In this document: one piece after another, positions 34,917 to 46,709 of the stretch
How the letters are laid out: every line of letters starts with the position of its first letter
How positions within the stretch are numbered: position 1 is the stretch's first letter
NCBI RefSeq assembly: GCF_003597395.2
Contig: NC_133771.1
Coordinates: forward strand, 139,901,973-139,965,972
DNA length: 64,000 bases
Reading direction: 5' to 3'
From: Chelonoidis abingdonii
Lineage: Eukaryota > Chordata > Testudines > Testudinidae
Made by a program: the position numbers and the translations under genes
Notes under the pieces: model-generated
The model's database searches: none
What the model was told of the DNA's origin: nothing
What the model saw: the letters and a program-made list of their open reading frames with translations, nothing else

Positions 34917-37890
34917 GTAGTTGCACCTAAGTGAGCTGATGAACAGCTCAGCTGTTAACAGTCAGGTGGGGTACTCAGAAAGTAGAGTTTTAAGCAGTGT
35001 CAGGGAGCCCATCCATCTTGATGGGAGACTGCCCTTTCCCCTGACTTCCTAACTAACCCTCATTTCTTTGGTCCCCATCTGTTCACCCTTGCCTTGTGAG
35101 CTCACTCTCTAACCACCAATGAGGATTGGATACTGGTGACGGGGAATGGAGGCAAGTGTGGCAAACACAAGTCACAAGCCTAGCAACTCTCTCTCCTCTT
35201 AAAAGGGGGAGGAGGGACTACTGCTGTTTCTACTAGAACACTGCAGGAGGAGGTCCAGCAGCTGAAGCTGGCCAAGGAGCTTCTGGCAGCAAAGTGGGAC
35301 AATACTGCCCATCCCCTAGAGTCTGTAATTGAAAAGGCCTCAGAACTCTCACCCAACACACACACTTTCATCATCTCTCTTCCACTTCCAGCTGGACCAT
35401 GTCTGCATTTCCTATTTTAACATTTTCTCGGTCCACTCTTCCAGCATGCATCTGGCCCCCTTCTTGGACTAACACTTGGTGTCCATGATTGTTTCTCTGA
35501 TGCCTGAGCAGTCAGATTTTGCCTACTGGTGTTTTAACAGCATCAATTGAGGGGGTTGGACCTTAGTTGTGGGTAGACTTAGGCCTGCCTGTTCCAGTTA
35601 CCACAACAGACACACACCTGACTTCCCTGAATGAGGTAGGGATCCTACACCCAAGAGCCTCCTGTGCTAGACCACCATGATTCATCTCCAGAGCAGATCC
35701 ATTCTGAGCACTGAAAGAGGGAGGAGTTTGGAGTCTGTTATATATTGGTAATTAAAGACTGTGTTCTCATGCATAAAGGGGCTAAATTAAGGTTGCCTGT
35801 GCAACCTTAATTCTGGCATGTGCTTGACTTTGCAATTTTAATGTTCTTTACACACAGAAACTAAATTTTATGTAAAGAAGGCTTGGATGTTTTGATGTGG
35901 ACTCCTTGTGTGCTTTTTCTGAGACCTTCAGTCTATATCTGTCTTCAGTTGAGCGATCTTAAATTCTTAAAGACCTCTTTTTCTTAATCATCCCTCACAT
36001 TTATTTATTGGTGGGTATGGGAAAGGAGGAGACATGATGGGCAAGACCTGAGCCATTTCTAGTTTAAAAACATAAAAACCAACCTGAGGCTTTGTATCAT
36101 AAATAAAAAAAGGGACACACCCATTTTATTCCTCATTGTGGATACTCTTATCCTTTTCTCTGAAGTAGACTTCTTTATCCCTGGCCCCCAAATCTGAACT
36201 CTCCAGCTCTCTCAGCAGTGTATGCTTAGCCTAGGAGCTTTAACTTTCTTTTGGAACAATAAATTAGAAGTTGTGTAGATAGTGCCAAGTTAGTTACCAT
36301 TCATTATTAAGAAAGAAATGGTGAAAATTGCATCACTAGGGAATTCTTGTAAAGCATGACAGTGTAGAAGCTGCATACATGGGAGAAAACTACATTACTC
36401 CGGCCTCCAATTGCTCTTTGTAGTGCCTGAAAACACTGTTTGCAGTGAGCCATACCTGAAAACCTTGTGCTGGATCCTCTCCACTGGGACAAGCCATAGT
36501 AGAAGTCGCCTCTTTTTGGAGGGTTTTTTATTCACCAGTATTAATGGCCAGTTCACGCTAGTCTTCTAATCCTTATTACCAGTCGAGTTGGGTGATTTTT
36601 TTTCAGAAAGAGCTTAGAGTGGATGCAGCTAACAAGATGTGGTTGAGTTTGAAATTGCATTCTGTAGAAGACTGGAGCGTAGGAAGTCAGGCCTAGCAGT
36701 TACAGCTCAGCTGAGATCCAGACATCAGGGATGGCAGTTGGGGAGCTGGGTTCAGTAAGCCAGGATCAGAATCATATGCCAGTTAGAGGTAGAACCAAGT
36801 TGGCGTCAGGAGATGAGTCCGTTTCATAGTCAAGCTGGGGTCGGGGATGAGGTGAGCTCTGAAGATGCAGCAGGCCAAAAGTCTGTGCGGTTGCCCAGAC
36901 AACTTCCTTAGGCACCCTCCAACATTAAATAGGGCACTTAGCCAATCAGAGAGCTGCAGGTTACTGTCACTCCTGGGTTCCTTGGGTGGAACTTCCTGTG
37001 GCACCTGTGATCCATAGTGCTCCCTGACTGTGGCTCCACATGACCTCCCAGTAGCACAGTGGAACATCAGCTGTCCCAGGTTCTAGTCCACAAATTCTTA
37101 CTTCTCTCTGTAGCCCAGCTGCTTGATTTTTGGTATAATGTGTGTTTAATACAAACATTGGAAGGAGTTGGTGTATCTGTGAGAACCTGCATGTTTTTGA
37201 GGGAGGGGGTTGACAGTTGACTCTCAAAACTATAGAGAGAGTGCATTGAAGATGTGTGGTGTAATAAGTACTACAATATTAAATAATGTTAAGACAATAG
37301 TGTGGAAAACAGGCATGTTACCTTCATACTTTCTGCTAAAATCTCTATTCTGTAGTATGTTGAGGAAAAATACCATAAATAACTTTTAGAACACTAAGAC
37401 ACTGAGAGGGAGTGAACTGTCACTATAAGCTTCTAGTGGTGTTTGGTGCTCTGCCTGTGGCTTTGTCTCAATCACAATGCATTTATTAAATCAAAAAGAC
37501 ACCCTGATGTTTTAATACTATAATAAACCTGGCATTACACAGAACTAGAATTAAAAGACATATTGATCTAACAGTCTTAGAAATTATTTCACCATCTGTT
37601 AAATCTTCAACATTGCAGAGCAATAGTTGGCGTGCTAGTTTAACTTTGGTTTTGTAAGTAAAGAATGCTTTGGGTTAGGCCCCAAATTTTAAAATTAGAT
37701 TACTTATTTTCCAACTGATACTCTACAGTAAACTAACTGGATATTTATCATAACATTTCCCCCCCTTTTTTGAGGTGTGTGCACACATACACCAAGGATG
37801 TCATTATTCACCTCTTTATGCCATGGTAATGGAGTCATTCATCTAACTTGTCAGAAATAATCCTAATATAAATGAAATTACCATAGGGAA
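34917..37890. other. No gene recognised (GGPS1 intron 2)
   Basis: Intronic sequence. Includes the possible coiled-coil fragment near 35.2-35.35 kb mentioned for the stretch left of the hAT element, and a more GC-rich block at 36.6-37.1 kb that could be a worn LTR or other repeat, without recognisable ends. Confidence 0.4.
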
Positions 37891-37894
37891 CACA

Positions 37895-39115
37895 AGTTAA
37901 CTTTATGCAGATGTTGTTAATGCTACTAGAATTTCAAGAGGAAATCTTAACATTTGGCGAAACATCAGGATTTAAAAAAACTGGCAAATCAGAACTCCGG
38001 GACATAAGTGTATGCTCTGGTCTATGGAAATATATAAAAGATAATTACAAATACAAACTGGTAACTAATTCTGTAAGATACCTGGGAATACACATTCCTA
38101 AAAGCTAGTAAGACTTACTCTTAAATCAGTGGAGCATAATTATTATATCAAAATATATCTGGAAAATTGGTCAAAATGCAAAATTGCATCAGTTAAGATG
38201 AATATCTTACCCTAAATTAACATCCTTTTCCAAACATTTTTGGTTTTAGTTCTGAGCAGTTCCTGATTTAAACTAAATTACGTAAATAAGAAATCCAGGG
38301 TTAAGCAGTCTAGTTTACAGAGACTATGGCAAAAACTGTTGACACTATCAAACATTAAGTGCCATTTATAAAGCTAGTCAGATTAGAAGCCTAATGTACT
38401 AGCTAATGCCAAACCCAAAGTAGCAGGTAGACACAGAATGATTTCATTCTGAGAGATCAAATTTACCTGATTTCCCTGGTAAAAGAAATATTTTGTAGGC
38501 CAAAGTCAATATATAATCACCCTTTTGTGAAAGCAATAGTAGAAACTTGGGATAATTTATTTAGAAAGCTAAGCCACTGCTCATATTAGATAATATGGAA
38601 TTTAACCTTAGTAAAAGCCTTGGAAGCTTTGATGTTTATAGGTATATCAACTTGGCCAGCTGCTTTGAAACCACGCAATTTGATTGCTTGATGATACACA
38701 AGTGACCAAAAGATACACAATTCCAATATATCAATACCAATAATTGAGAAACTTGCTAACCCACCCACACAAAAAGGCAAACCTAAGCAGAAAACTGATA
38801 GAATTTGGAAAAACTATTCACTACATCTGTGAAATGCACAGGATTACTCTCCATTCTATATAAAGTAATCTCTAGCTAGCTTAGAGAAAATAGCTATCTT
38901 AATGAAAAAACGGAAAGTTGATGGATGCATAGACACAAACTTTTCACTACTTATGAAGGGAGAAATCCCTTTAACAATAACCAAAGTTAAACTCAAAATT
39001 AAGATATTTAAAATAAGGAAAGAGAAAAGCTTATGTAGAGTTTTGATAGGAAAATTTATAACCGGCCATGCATTTAAATGTAAGAAAAGCAGAAATGTTT
39101 ATCTAAACATTAGAT
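37895..39115 (+). pseudogene. L1-like LINE ORF2 fragment
   Basis: In the + direction, LYADVV (a worn YADD box) near 37902, then in another frame LTFGETSGFKKTGKSEL (family: 'FG..SG.KINW.KSE') and a VRYLGIHIPKS segment ending at 38108 (family: 'KYLGI.IP'). Following broken frames (PFIKLV, FCRPKSIYNHPFVKAIVETW, to about 39115) look like the region after the reverse transcriptase. Frameshifts and stops are frequent. I call it L1-like from motif order; no tail or target duplication was found. Confidence 0.5.
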
Positions 39116-41289
39116 GAAAGACTTTAACTGATACTATCATGTAAAAAGAGAGGACACAGTCGAAAAACGTCAACTACAATGTAATCAATGTCACTAAGTT
39201 TGAAGAAATTGACTAGTAGCAGGACTTGTCAATACAGCTTTAGGGATTTCCATACGCCAGCTTAGTTGCGTATTTGTATATAATACTAAGTTTATCTCTA
39301 GATTGCTCTTTTATAAAAGAATGGAGTTGTTGTGTGTGGTTTTTTTTTCTTTTTCTTTTTAATGCTGTTGCTGACTTGAACCAAATGCCAGGAGAAGAAT
39401 CCAATAGATGCTCCTTAGGCAACCAGGCCATGGCCCTGGGTAGCTGCCTCAGTTAGTGGAGAAATCTGCTTTTTAAGAGTTGTTTTGGAGGCTTAATTCT
39501 TAAGAACAGTAGGGAAAATTCTGGGTGTGGTGGTGTTCAGTTGTCCTCTTCAAAGTTATGTGAAAATTGCTGAAGTGCTGCAACTATCCACACATTAGCA
39601 ATATATCCCATGATGTTCTAGGGAAAGGAAGATGGGGGTTGGAGGCCCGAGGAACAAGAATTATGAAATGCCAATCATGTTGTGAAAAAGATCTACATCT
39701 ACCCTAGAAGATGATGTGGGAAACTCATAGAAAACAAGAGCGAAATGAGCATCCAATTATTAGACTAGTATCTAGAAAACTTAATCCTCTTTTCTTAGTG
39801 CTAAGGTTTTTTTCCTACCGTTCCCCAACTTGTTATAGTAGTGATGGTGATCCAAATATTGCATGTTTCATATGGTTGATTTTTATTTAAGCTAACTAGC
39901 TTTCTCTTATTTAAAAGAATTGTATTTAAAATAATAACATTGGTAAGGTGGTCTTCCTATTCAGAGCTTTTACTTGCTTAAATATTAATAATGCCTTTTG
40001 ATTTTCCAATAAAATTAGGTGGCTGTTAGTGTTCTGATGGCGAGAAGCTGATTTTAACCAGGAATTGTACAGCTGTAAATGTTCTGTGTTCTGCCTTGCC
40101 TTATAATAACCTCTTTCTACTCTGAAGAGTAGACCACAGTATGCCTTGAGCTATATAATCGCTCTGGTGTCTGGCTTTTCCCAGAGTGACTGACAGAGCA
40201 GTAATAATACACAGTGTTGGGGTTTGGGGTGTTTTTTTTTTTTGTTTTGTTTTGGGTTTTTTTGGACTAAACACATCTGGTAAAGACTTTAAAATCTAAA
40301 ACTACTCTCCCTTTTCCTTTCACTCTCCCCAAAATAAATTCCCAGTGCCCTTTGAGACATCTGTTTCAGACCTGTCAGTTTTCTATCTGTATGTTTTCCT
40401 TCAGTGTCTGTCTTTTCTTCTCTATTTGATTGCTTGCCTCCTGCCTGGACAAGGTAGTGGCATGCTGTTGTGCATATACTTGAGTTATATTAGTATGGCC
40501 TTTCAGATGCTTTTTGTTCCTTGCCTTAATGCTATAGCTGTCAGCATTTTTCAAAAATAGGGAAATGGAGCAAGTACACATAATTAAACTATGCCAGTAT
40601 CCTTGACTTTACTGACTCCTTAGAACAGCAAGATGGAGAGATGAAATAGTGTTTCTTCAAAAAGCAGGTCACAGGAAATCTGTGCAAATAAAGGGAAAGA
40701 TGAATGCTTTTCTGTACAGATGGTGTTCTCTCTCTCCTTGAATACAGTGTCTAGACAGCCTTACTGTTTAAAGTAGACTAGTCTTAACAAGTCAAATACT
40801 TGTCTAGGACAAGTGACTAAAATATGCTAAATTCTTCATATAATTTAGTGGTCTTCTAGATTTCATACTAATGCAGAGCTGTGTATATCATGATTAAATC
40901 AGTTATTGAACATTGAATGTTCCGTAAGCTAATCTTTAGGAAACCTGCTATAACAGCAGAAGTAGTTGCCTAATGCATTAAAACCAACTATTCTCTCCCC
41001 TGGCATGTAATTCACTAAGGAGTAAGCAAAGTAAACAATGTTGCTATGGGCTTGGTATAGTAGGTGTCTAACAGCACTGCAGTAAAATTACTCAAGTGCA
41101 ATATTACCTTTGAATAGTCCTCCCCACAGAAGTATTGAAATACTTCACCAGCAGATAACACTGTTCACTAAGTTTACGCAGCTGTCGGATATATTCAGTA
41201 TCTTGAAACTGCAGACTTTGGTGGTGTGTGGTTTTGTTTTTGTTTTTTTCCCCAGCAGCTGTTCTTAGTTTGACCTTCAAGAAAATTTC
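39116..41289. other. No gene recognised (GGPS1 intron 2)
   Basis: AT-rich intronic sequence with T-rich tracts near 40230 and 41240; no exon or repeat ends. Confidence 0.45.
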
Positions 41290-41292
41290 TTA

Positions 41293-41476
41293 GGGCTTGG
41301 CTACACTCGAAACTTCAAAGCGCTGCCGCAGGAGCGATCTCCCAGCGCTGCACGTACTCCACCTCCTCATGGGGATTAGCTTTACAGCACTGTATCTTGC
41401 AGCACTCGGGGGTGGTTTTTTCACACCCCTGAGTTAGAAATTTGCAGCGCTGTAAAGCGCCAATATAGCCAAGGCC
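41293..41476. mobile_element. Harbinger-like MITE with TTA duplication
   Basis: Left end GGGCTTGGCTACACT and right end ATATAGCCAAGGCC are inverted repeats, flanked by TTA at 41290-41292 and 41477-41479. It contains repeated GCGCTG motifs (CAGCGCTG, GCAGCGCTGTAAAGCGCC), so it stands out as GC-rich against its surroundings. Confidence 0.75.
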
Positions 41477-41479
41477 TTA

Positions 41480-42321
41480 GAAAAGTAAAGCACCTGGTTG
41501 GAGAACTCTTAGCTCATTTATCAGGAAATGTGAAAACTTACAGCACACCACTGAAATGTGCTTGCTTGTCCCATTTGTTGAGTGTCTGGCACAGATGAGT
41601 TTGTAATAACTGGAGTTCTCTTGATGTGACTGAGGACCAATTTGAAAATTGTATTTGCACTTAAGTGTGTACCTACTGCTGTTAGAGTGAACACAGAAAT
41701 AACTGATAATGAGAGGTAGGAGGTGACTCTATTTTTTTTTTAAATTTTGTGCACTGTTTCATTGTCTTGTTTCTAGTCTGTTGCACTTCTTCTTGTGCAT
41801 TTACTCTTAATCATAATATCAATCATAAGACATCTGTGTACCCTGGCAATTTTAATAGCCACCATCTAGCATGGAGTTATTCATCAAACAGTGCTGCAGG
41901 TGAACAGCACTGCAAAACAAAAGGGTACCTTCCATTTAGCCTAAAGGGAAAAAAGAATAAACACCTGACTTACATTTTGTGTCCATTGACTCCAGCAGAT
42001 CACCACTTATTGCCTCTCGAACTGTCCTGGACCACGTTCCTCACAGTCAGCACTGGCCAGTGGTAGCATACATTGTCCTCAAACTCCCTGTCATTACCAG
42101 CATCTCAAAAAAAACATCAGGATACCACCAAATTCCAAAAACTTTGACTCCTTTTACAAAGCTTATTATTGAAGCTTCAAAGAAGAATATCACTCTTGGT
42201 TGCAGGAACTTCTTTATGCCAGGCTGGAGTTGAGAGAGCAAAATGCTCCTAAGAGAGTATGAAGCTACTGGTGACCTGGACTTAGCCACTGCTCTCCTGG
42301 AATTGACAATGGAGTCTACAA
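41480..42321. other. No gene recognised (GGPS1 intron 2)
   Basis: Intronic sequence; open frames of about 100 codons near 41.75-42.37 kb on both strands overlap each other and show no family features. Confidence 0.4.
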
Positions 42322-42480
42322 CAGTGGTACCCAACTTTATTACACAAGAGGGCCACGTAAACCTAAGCACAATCTTGTGTGGGCCAAACAGATTCTACAT
42401 ATTTTAATAAGATTTGAAGTCACCTGTACTGATTTTTATATTTTACTTTAATCTTATTTCGTATGTATTTAGCTAGACAA
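42322..42480. mobile_element. Possible hAT MITE end
   Basis: CAGTGGTACCCAACTTT resembles the CAGNGGTTCNCAA terminal pattern of hAT elements. The matching right end was not found; the element may be truncated. Confidence 0.3.
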
Positions 42481-42539
42481 TACTGTATGTAGGTTTTCTG
42501 TTTACACACCTGTATAAACTAAAATGATATCAACATGGG

Positions 42540-43740
42540 GGTTGTGTGTGGGCGAGGACTGGCCTGCCTCCCAAGCCCTGTGAAAGCGAGGGATCATTGT
42601 CCAGGATGGGTTGTAGATCACTGATAGTGCATTTAGAGAGGTTTTAGTTGAGGACTGTAGGTGACGGCCAGTGGAGTTCTGTTGGTTTCTTTCTTGGGCT
42701 TGTCTTGCAGCAGGAGGCGTCTGGGTACAGTTCTGGCTCTGTTAATCTGTTTCCTCATTTCCATGTGCAGGTATTGTAGTTTTGAGAGTGCTTGGTGAAG
42801 ATCTTATAGGTGTTGGTCTCTGTCTGAGGGGTTGGAGCAAATGCGGTTGTACCTCAGCACTTGCCTGTAGACGATGGATCGTGTGGTGTGTCTAGGATGG
42901 AAGCTGGAGGCATGAAGGTAGGCATAGAGATCGGTGGGTTTTCGGTATAGGGTGGTGTTAACGTGACCATCACTTACTTATTTGCACTGTGGGGTTTAGG
43001 AAGTAGAACTCCCATGTAGATTGGTCCAGGCTAAGGTTGATGGTGGGGTGGAAGCTGTTGAAATCGTGGTGGAATTCTTCCAGAGTCTCCTTCCCATGGG
43101 TCCAGATGATGATGTCATCAGTGTAGCATAGATAGAGAAGGGGCATGAGTGGACAAGAGCTGAGCAAGCATTGTTCCAGGTCAGCCATAAAAATGTTGGC
43201 ATATTCTGGGGCCATGTGGGTGCCCATAGTGGTGTCACTGGCCTGGAGGTATATATTGTCACCAAATTTGAAATAATTGTGTGTGAGGATAAAGTCACAG
43301 AGCTCAGCAACCAGTTGTGCTGTGGCATCATCAGGGATACTGTTCCTGACAGCTTGTATTCCATCTGTGTGGGATGTTTGTGTAGCGAGCCTCCACATCC
43401 ATGGTGGCTAGGATGGTGTTTTCTGGAAGATCACCATTGCATTATAGTTTTCTCAAGAAATCAGTGGTGTCACGGAGATAGCTGGGAGTGCTGGTGACAT
43501 AGGATTGGAGTAGAGAGTCCACATATCCAGATAGTCCTTCAGTGCGAGTGCTAATTCCAGAGATGATGGGGCGTCCAGGATTTCCAGTTTTGTGGATCTT
43601 GGGTAGTAGATAGAATAATCTTGGTCAGGGCTCTAAGGGTATGTTGATTTGTTCCTGTGTTAGTGTACGGAGTGTCCTGAGTAGATGGTGCAGTAAATCT
43701 AATGTTATTAAATCTCCCTTTAGTATATTGCATTGAAGCA
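42540..43740 (-). pseudogene. Penelope-like retroelement reverse transcriptase pseudogene
   Basis: On the - strand the order is: LPKIHKTGNPGRPIISGI near 43590 (family finger region); a DTTDFLRKL piece near 43450; an open stretch 43398-42970 with DFILTHNYFKFGDNIYLQ, TTMGTHMAPEYANIFMADLE and the catalytic YTDDIIIW (a YxDD box); then FHPTINLSLDQS. Downstream in broken frames come NTTLYRKPTDLYAYLHASS and SIVYRQVLRY, the connecting region before the GIY-YIG nuclease, which is itself missing. The MGTxMAPSYAN and RYIDDIFxIW-like motifs separate Penelope-like elements from LINEs. One frame change at about 43400 and loss of both ends show it is dead. Confidence 0.75.
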
Positions 43741-44167
43741 GGCTGCGGGCCTTCTGAAATGCTCTGGTGGGCTGTCGGTTGGACACCCTGGTCTACAAGA
43801 TGACGACAATGGACAGCAACAGTGGAGACCACAGACTTCATGCACTTAAACTGTAAAGCGTGGACCCTTCTGTGAAGTGGTGCCATTACATGTGCGCACA
43901 CCACAAGTCACTGTTAGCAGCATTGCTAGCCACCTACCAAAAAATTCAGCAATTTATCGTAAGCTGACAAAACAAGAGGCAAAAACACTGCTTACGGAAT
44001 TCTGCCCATGAAGTGCCCCTTTGTCAAGTCTGTCAGTCCTTTACAAGAACTGAGATTGATGCTGGCATTGCTGACATTCTTCCAGACTTCCTTAGATACT
44101 TGCACAATGGATGGCAGCGCTACTTACTGTTGCCATCACCACCAGCAAACTCCCAATAGCTTGGTGA

Positions 44168-44246
44168 CAATCATAGGACTGGAAGGGACCTTGAGAGGTT
44201 ATCTAAGTGAGTCCACTGTACCCATGATGGGACTAAATATTATCTA
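44168..44246 (-). mobile_element. CR1 3' end fragment
   Basis: ACAATCATAGGACTGGAAGG then GACCTTGAGAGGTTATCTAA is the reverse complement of the CR1 3' terminus (family: 'GAGGTCCCTTCCAACCC...ATTCTATGATTCT'). Short and 5' truncated, as most CR1 copies are. Confidence 0.55.
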
Positions 44247-44249
44247 GAC

Positions 44250-44290
44250 CAGTGGTTTCCAAAGTGGGGTGCGCACGAGGATCAACTGAT
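44250..44290. mobile_element. Possible hAT MITE end
   Basis: CAGTGGTTTCCAAAGTGGGG is a typical hAT-type terminal sequence; no right end is visible, so the copy is probably truncated. Confidence 0.4.
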
Positions 44291-45741
44291 CTATTTCACG
44301 TTCTTCAATTTTGCTCTGCGAGGAATAGGGTAAAAACAGCCTGAAACCTGATTCTGGCATGCCCAGCTTTGTGGTTTGTATAAAGCTGTTTTCACAGGAA
44401 CTCTTAGTAAGAGCTGAATTTACAGAGATGCTTGACTTAATATGATTTTGAAATTGTCAAGGGTCTTAAACTTGTTCCATCAGGAAGCTGAGCTCAGGAT
44501 AATCTGAACTCTGTGTTCATATTAAGATATGTTTTAGTGTTCTCACTAATTGATCTAGCAGTTGCTATTTATTCCAAAAAATGTATAGGCATGTGCATAT
44601 TAATATGCATTAAACTAACTAAAATTTAATTTTCCTACTTTGTGTTAAAACAGAAGTTAGAATGATTATTGGCTTGGCTCCTCTAAAAGTAAAATTTGGA
44701 CTCTAAATCGTCTGTCTGTCTGTCTTTCTCAGAAACAGGTGATTGCTTGCTCTATTTTGGTTAATTCATTCTGAGAATCAAGTACTACTATTCATGTGTT
44801 TTGGGAGAGATATCCAGAGCAAATAGTTTTATAAAACCATTTTTGGGGAAAAAAAAAATTTCCCTTCTATTCAAAATGTGTATTAAGGATCTCTTTGATA
44901 TTGGCTCTGTCAGACTATTTCTGCTGCGCAATTGCTTACCTTTCTGTTGCCAGTAAACCTCATTGAACTAGCTAGTGGATTTCCAGTGCAATGCAGAAAC
45001 GGAAATAAGTCAAACTCCACTTCTGTTGTCTTGAATGGAATACAGACTGCTATGATGGCAGTTAGCCTAAGGGAAAAATAAGACTGGTATATTGTGGGAG
45101 GACCAGCTGCAAATGAAGGGATGATCAATAAATAAAACATGAGATCAGTGCACTAGCAGATCAGATATTTGAAAGTTAAATGATTGATCTGACTCTGAAA
45201 CTGTGTTTTGTAACTCGTTACATACCCCGCAAAAGTCCTTAATGTTGACAAATTTAGGTTTATAAAATTTGTCAGTTGCTGTCGGATTTATATAAGCTGC
45301 AGACTTGCAGTCTGCCCTTCATCCACCATGGTCAACTATAAACTATTTTACCAATTTAATTACAGCAATGTCTAAATATAACTTACTGTAACTGATAGCA
45401 ATATGTAGTGTAGCACTGTTTCCGGATAGCACCATGAGATGTTTAACATGAGTCAACTGATATGACTAAGCAAGACGCTTCTTATTCTATATGTTATGGA
45501 AGCAGTCCACCTTTTCCCGCTTCCCGCAGTACTTAAACTATTATAATCTGCCCTTTATGTCAAAACTCATTGGGGACATTGTTACTGATCAACTTTTGTT
45601 CTTATTGAACCAGTTGTTCTTATAGTGGTGGGTGGTAATTGTCAGAAATACAGGCATGGAATTATTGTACCAATATTTGACTTTTTGTCTGTTTTGATCT
45701 TATGGAATTTCCTTCCTCAATATTTAAACTTTTTTTTACAG
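44291..45741. other. No feature recognised (end of GGPS1 intron 2)
   Basis: AT-rich intronic sequence up to the exon 3 acceptor. A short GTCT microsatellite lies near 44711. Confidence 0.5.
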
Positions 45742-45812
45742 GTAAACAAGTGAGAACCAAACTGTCACAGGCCTTTAATCACTGGCTGAATGTTCCAGAA
45801 GATAAAAAACAG
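45742..45812 (+). CDS. GGPS1: GGPS1 exon 3
   Basis: A 71-base coding exon between a T-rich acceptor (TTTTTTTACAG) and a donor reading GTACCA. The first two bases complete the glycine codon left open by exon 2; the next 23 codons read KQVRTKLSQAFNHW and then a VPEDKKQ segment, the region of helices before the first aspartate-rich motif in GGPS1. The lysine and arginine here belong to the isopentenyl-diphosphate-binding part of the prenyl synthase fold (family knowledge). It ends on a codon boundary (phase 0), matching exon 4. The exon is isolated between a 31.0 kb and an 8.1 kb intron. Skipping it would shift the reading frame, because 71 is not a multiple of three. Confidence 0.95.
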
Positions 45813-46709
45813 GTACCAGTCACTTTTTCTCTTTATTGCTTTAAAAAAGGACGTATTTGTAAAACTGAGGTGCAGATGATGGATTCCCTTAGTTTAGATA
45901 GCATAGAATACTGATAAATCCCGAACTCTTCTATTTATTTTTTGCTGAAGGTGGCTTGGCTTGTTGGAAAGCAGTTTCCTATACCTTGCAGCCTTGTGAA
46001 TTTAATGTTCATAAAAAGGAAAACATCTGCTTATTAGCACTACTCAAAATATTACTTTTTTGTGTGCAATGTGTTTCTCCAAAATGTGTATTTAATCTGT
46101 TTAACCTTTAAAGGTTGTAATTGAACAGCTATCACTGTCTTCCTTTCGATCCCTTAACGCAGCACTTTCAGTGACCTGTCTGAGAAACTAGCCAATTGCT
46201 CTGCAAATCATACATTAAGCACAGTGAGTTGGGAAAGGGCCGTTTATCACTTGATATTTTTCCATTACAAGCCAACAGCTGAATGAAGTTTCAATAACTA
46301 ATCAGTTGTGTGCCAGTTTTAAGCAAAGCATCTGGATGATCATGTTGCCTCTCAGTTCAGAGATGGATGATCACCAGCACACCCTAATCAGAAGCACTGA
46401 ACCAGGGATCAGGTTCTTCCACCATACTCAGTTCCTGGCTGGTGTCTCTTCTGACTGCATGTCAGGAACCCTCAGTGTCTGGCTGTGTGCCCCCGCCATG
46501 TGGCTCTGTCAAGTCAAACATTCTGTTCAGAAATGTAGTCTGCAGTGCATTTTTTCTTAACTAACTACAGCTAAGGTATAAATGCTGCTTCTCACCAAAT
46601 ACGTGACGAGATCAATTCTCCAACTCTTATTTCTGACAGTCTTATCCAGCCAGTCCATACCTTTATTTCATTCATTCACTCTCCTGTACTTCAGTGTTGA
46701 GGTTCTTGT
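45813..46709. other. No feature recognised (start of GGPS1 intron 3)
   Basis: Intronic sequence; no exon, repeat end or RNA gene seen. Confidence 0.45.

Larger units (their letters stand above)
14729..45741 (+). other. GGPS1: GGPS1 intron 2, a 31.0 kb GC-AG intron
   Basis: Joining exon 2 to exon 3 in frame requires cutting after 14728, where the intron starts GCAAGT, and before 45742, where it ends ACAG. The exon side of the donor (CCAG) and positions +3 to +6 (AAGT) pair perfectly with U1 apart from the C at +2, the usual form of an accepted GC donor. The intron contains most of the mobile-element relics listed in this window. Confidence 0.85.
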
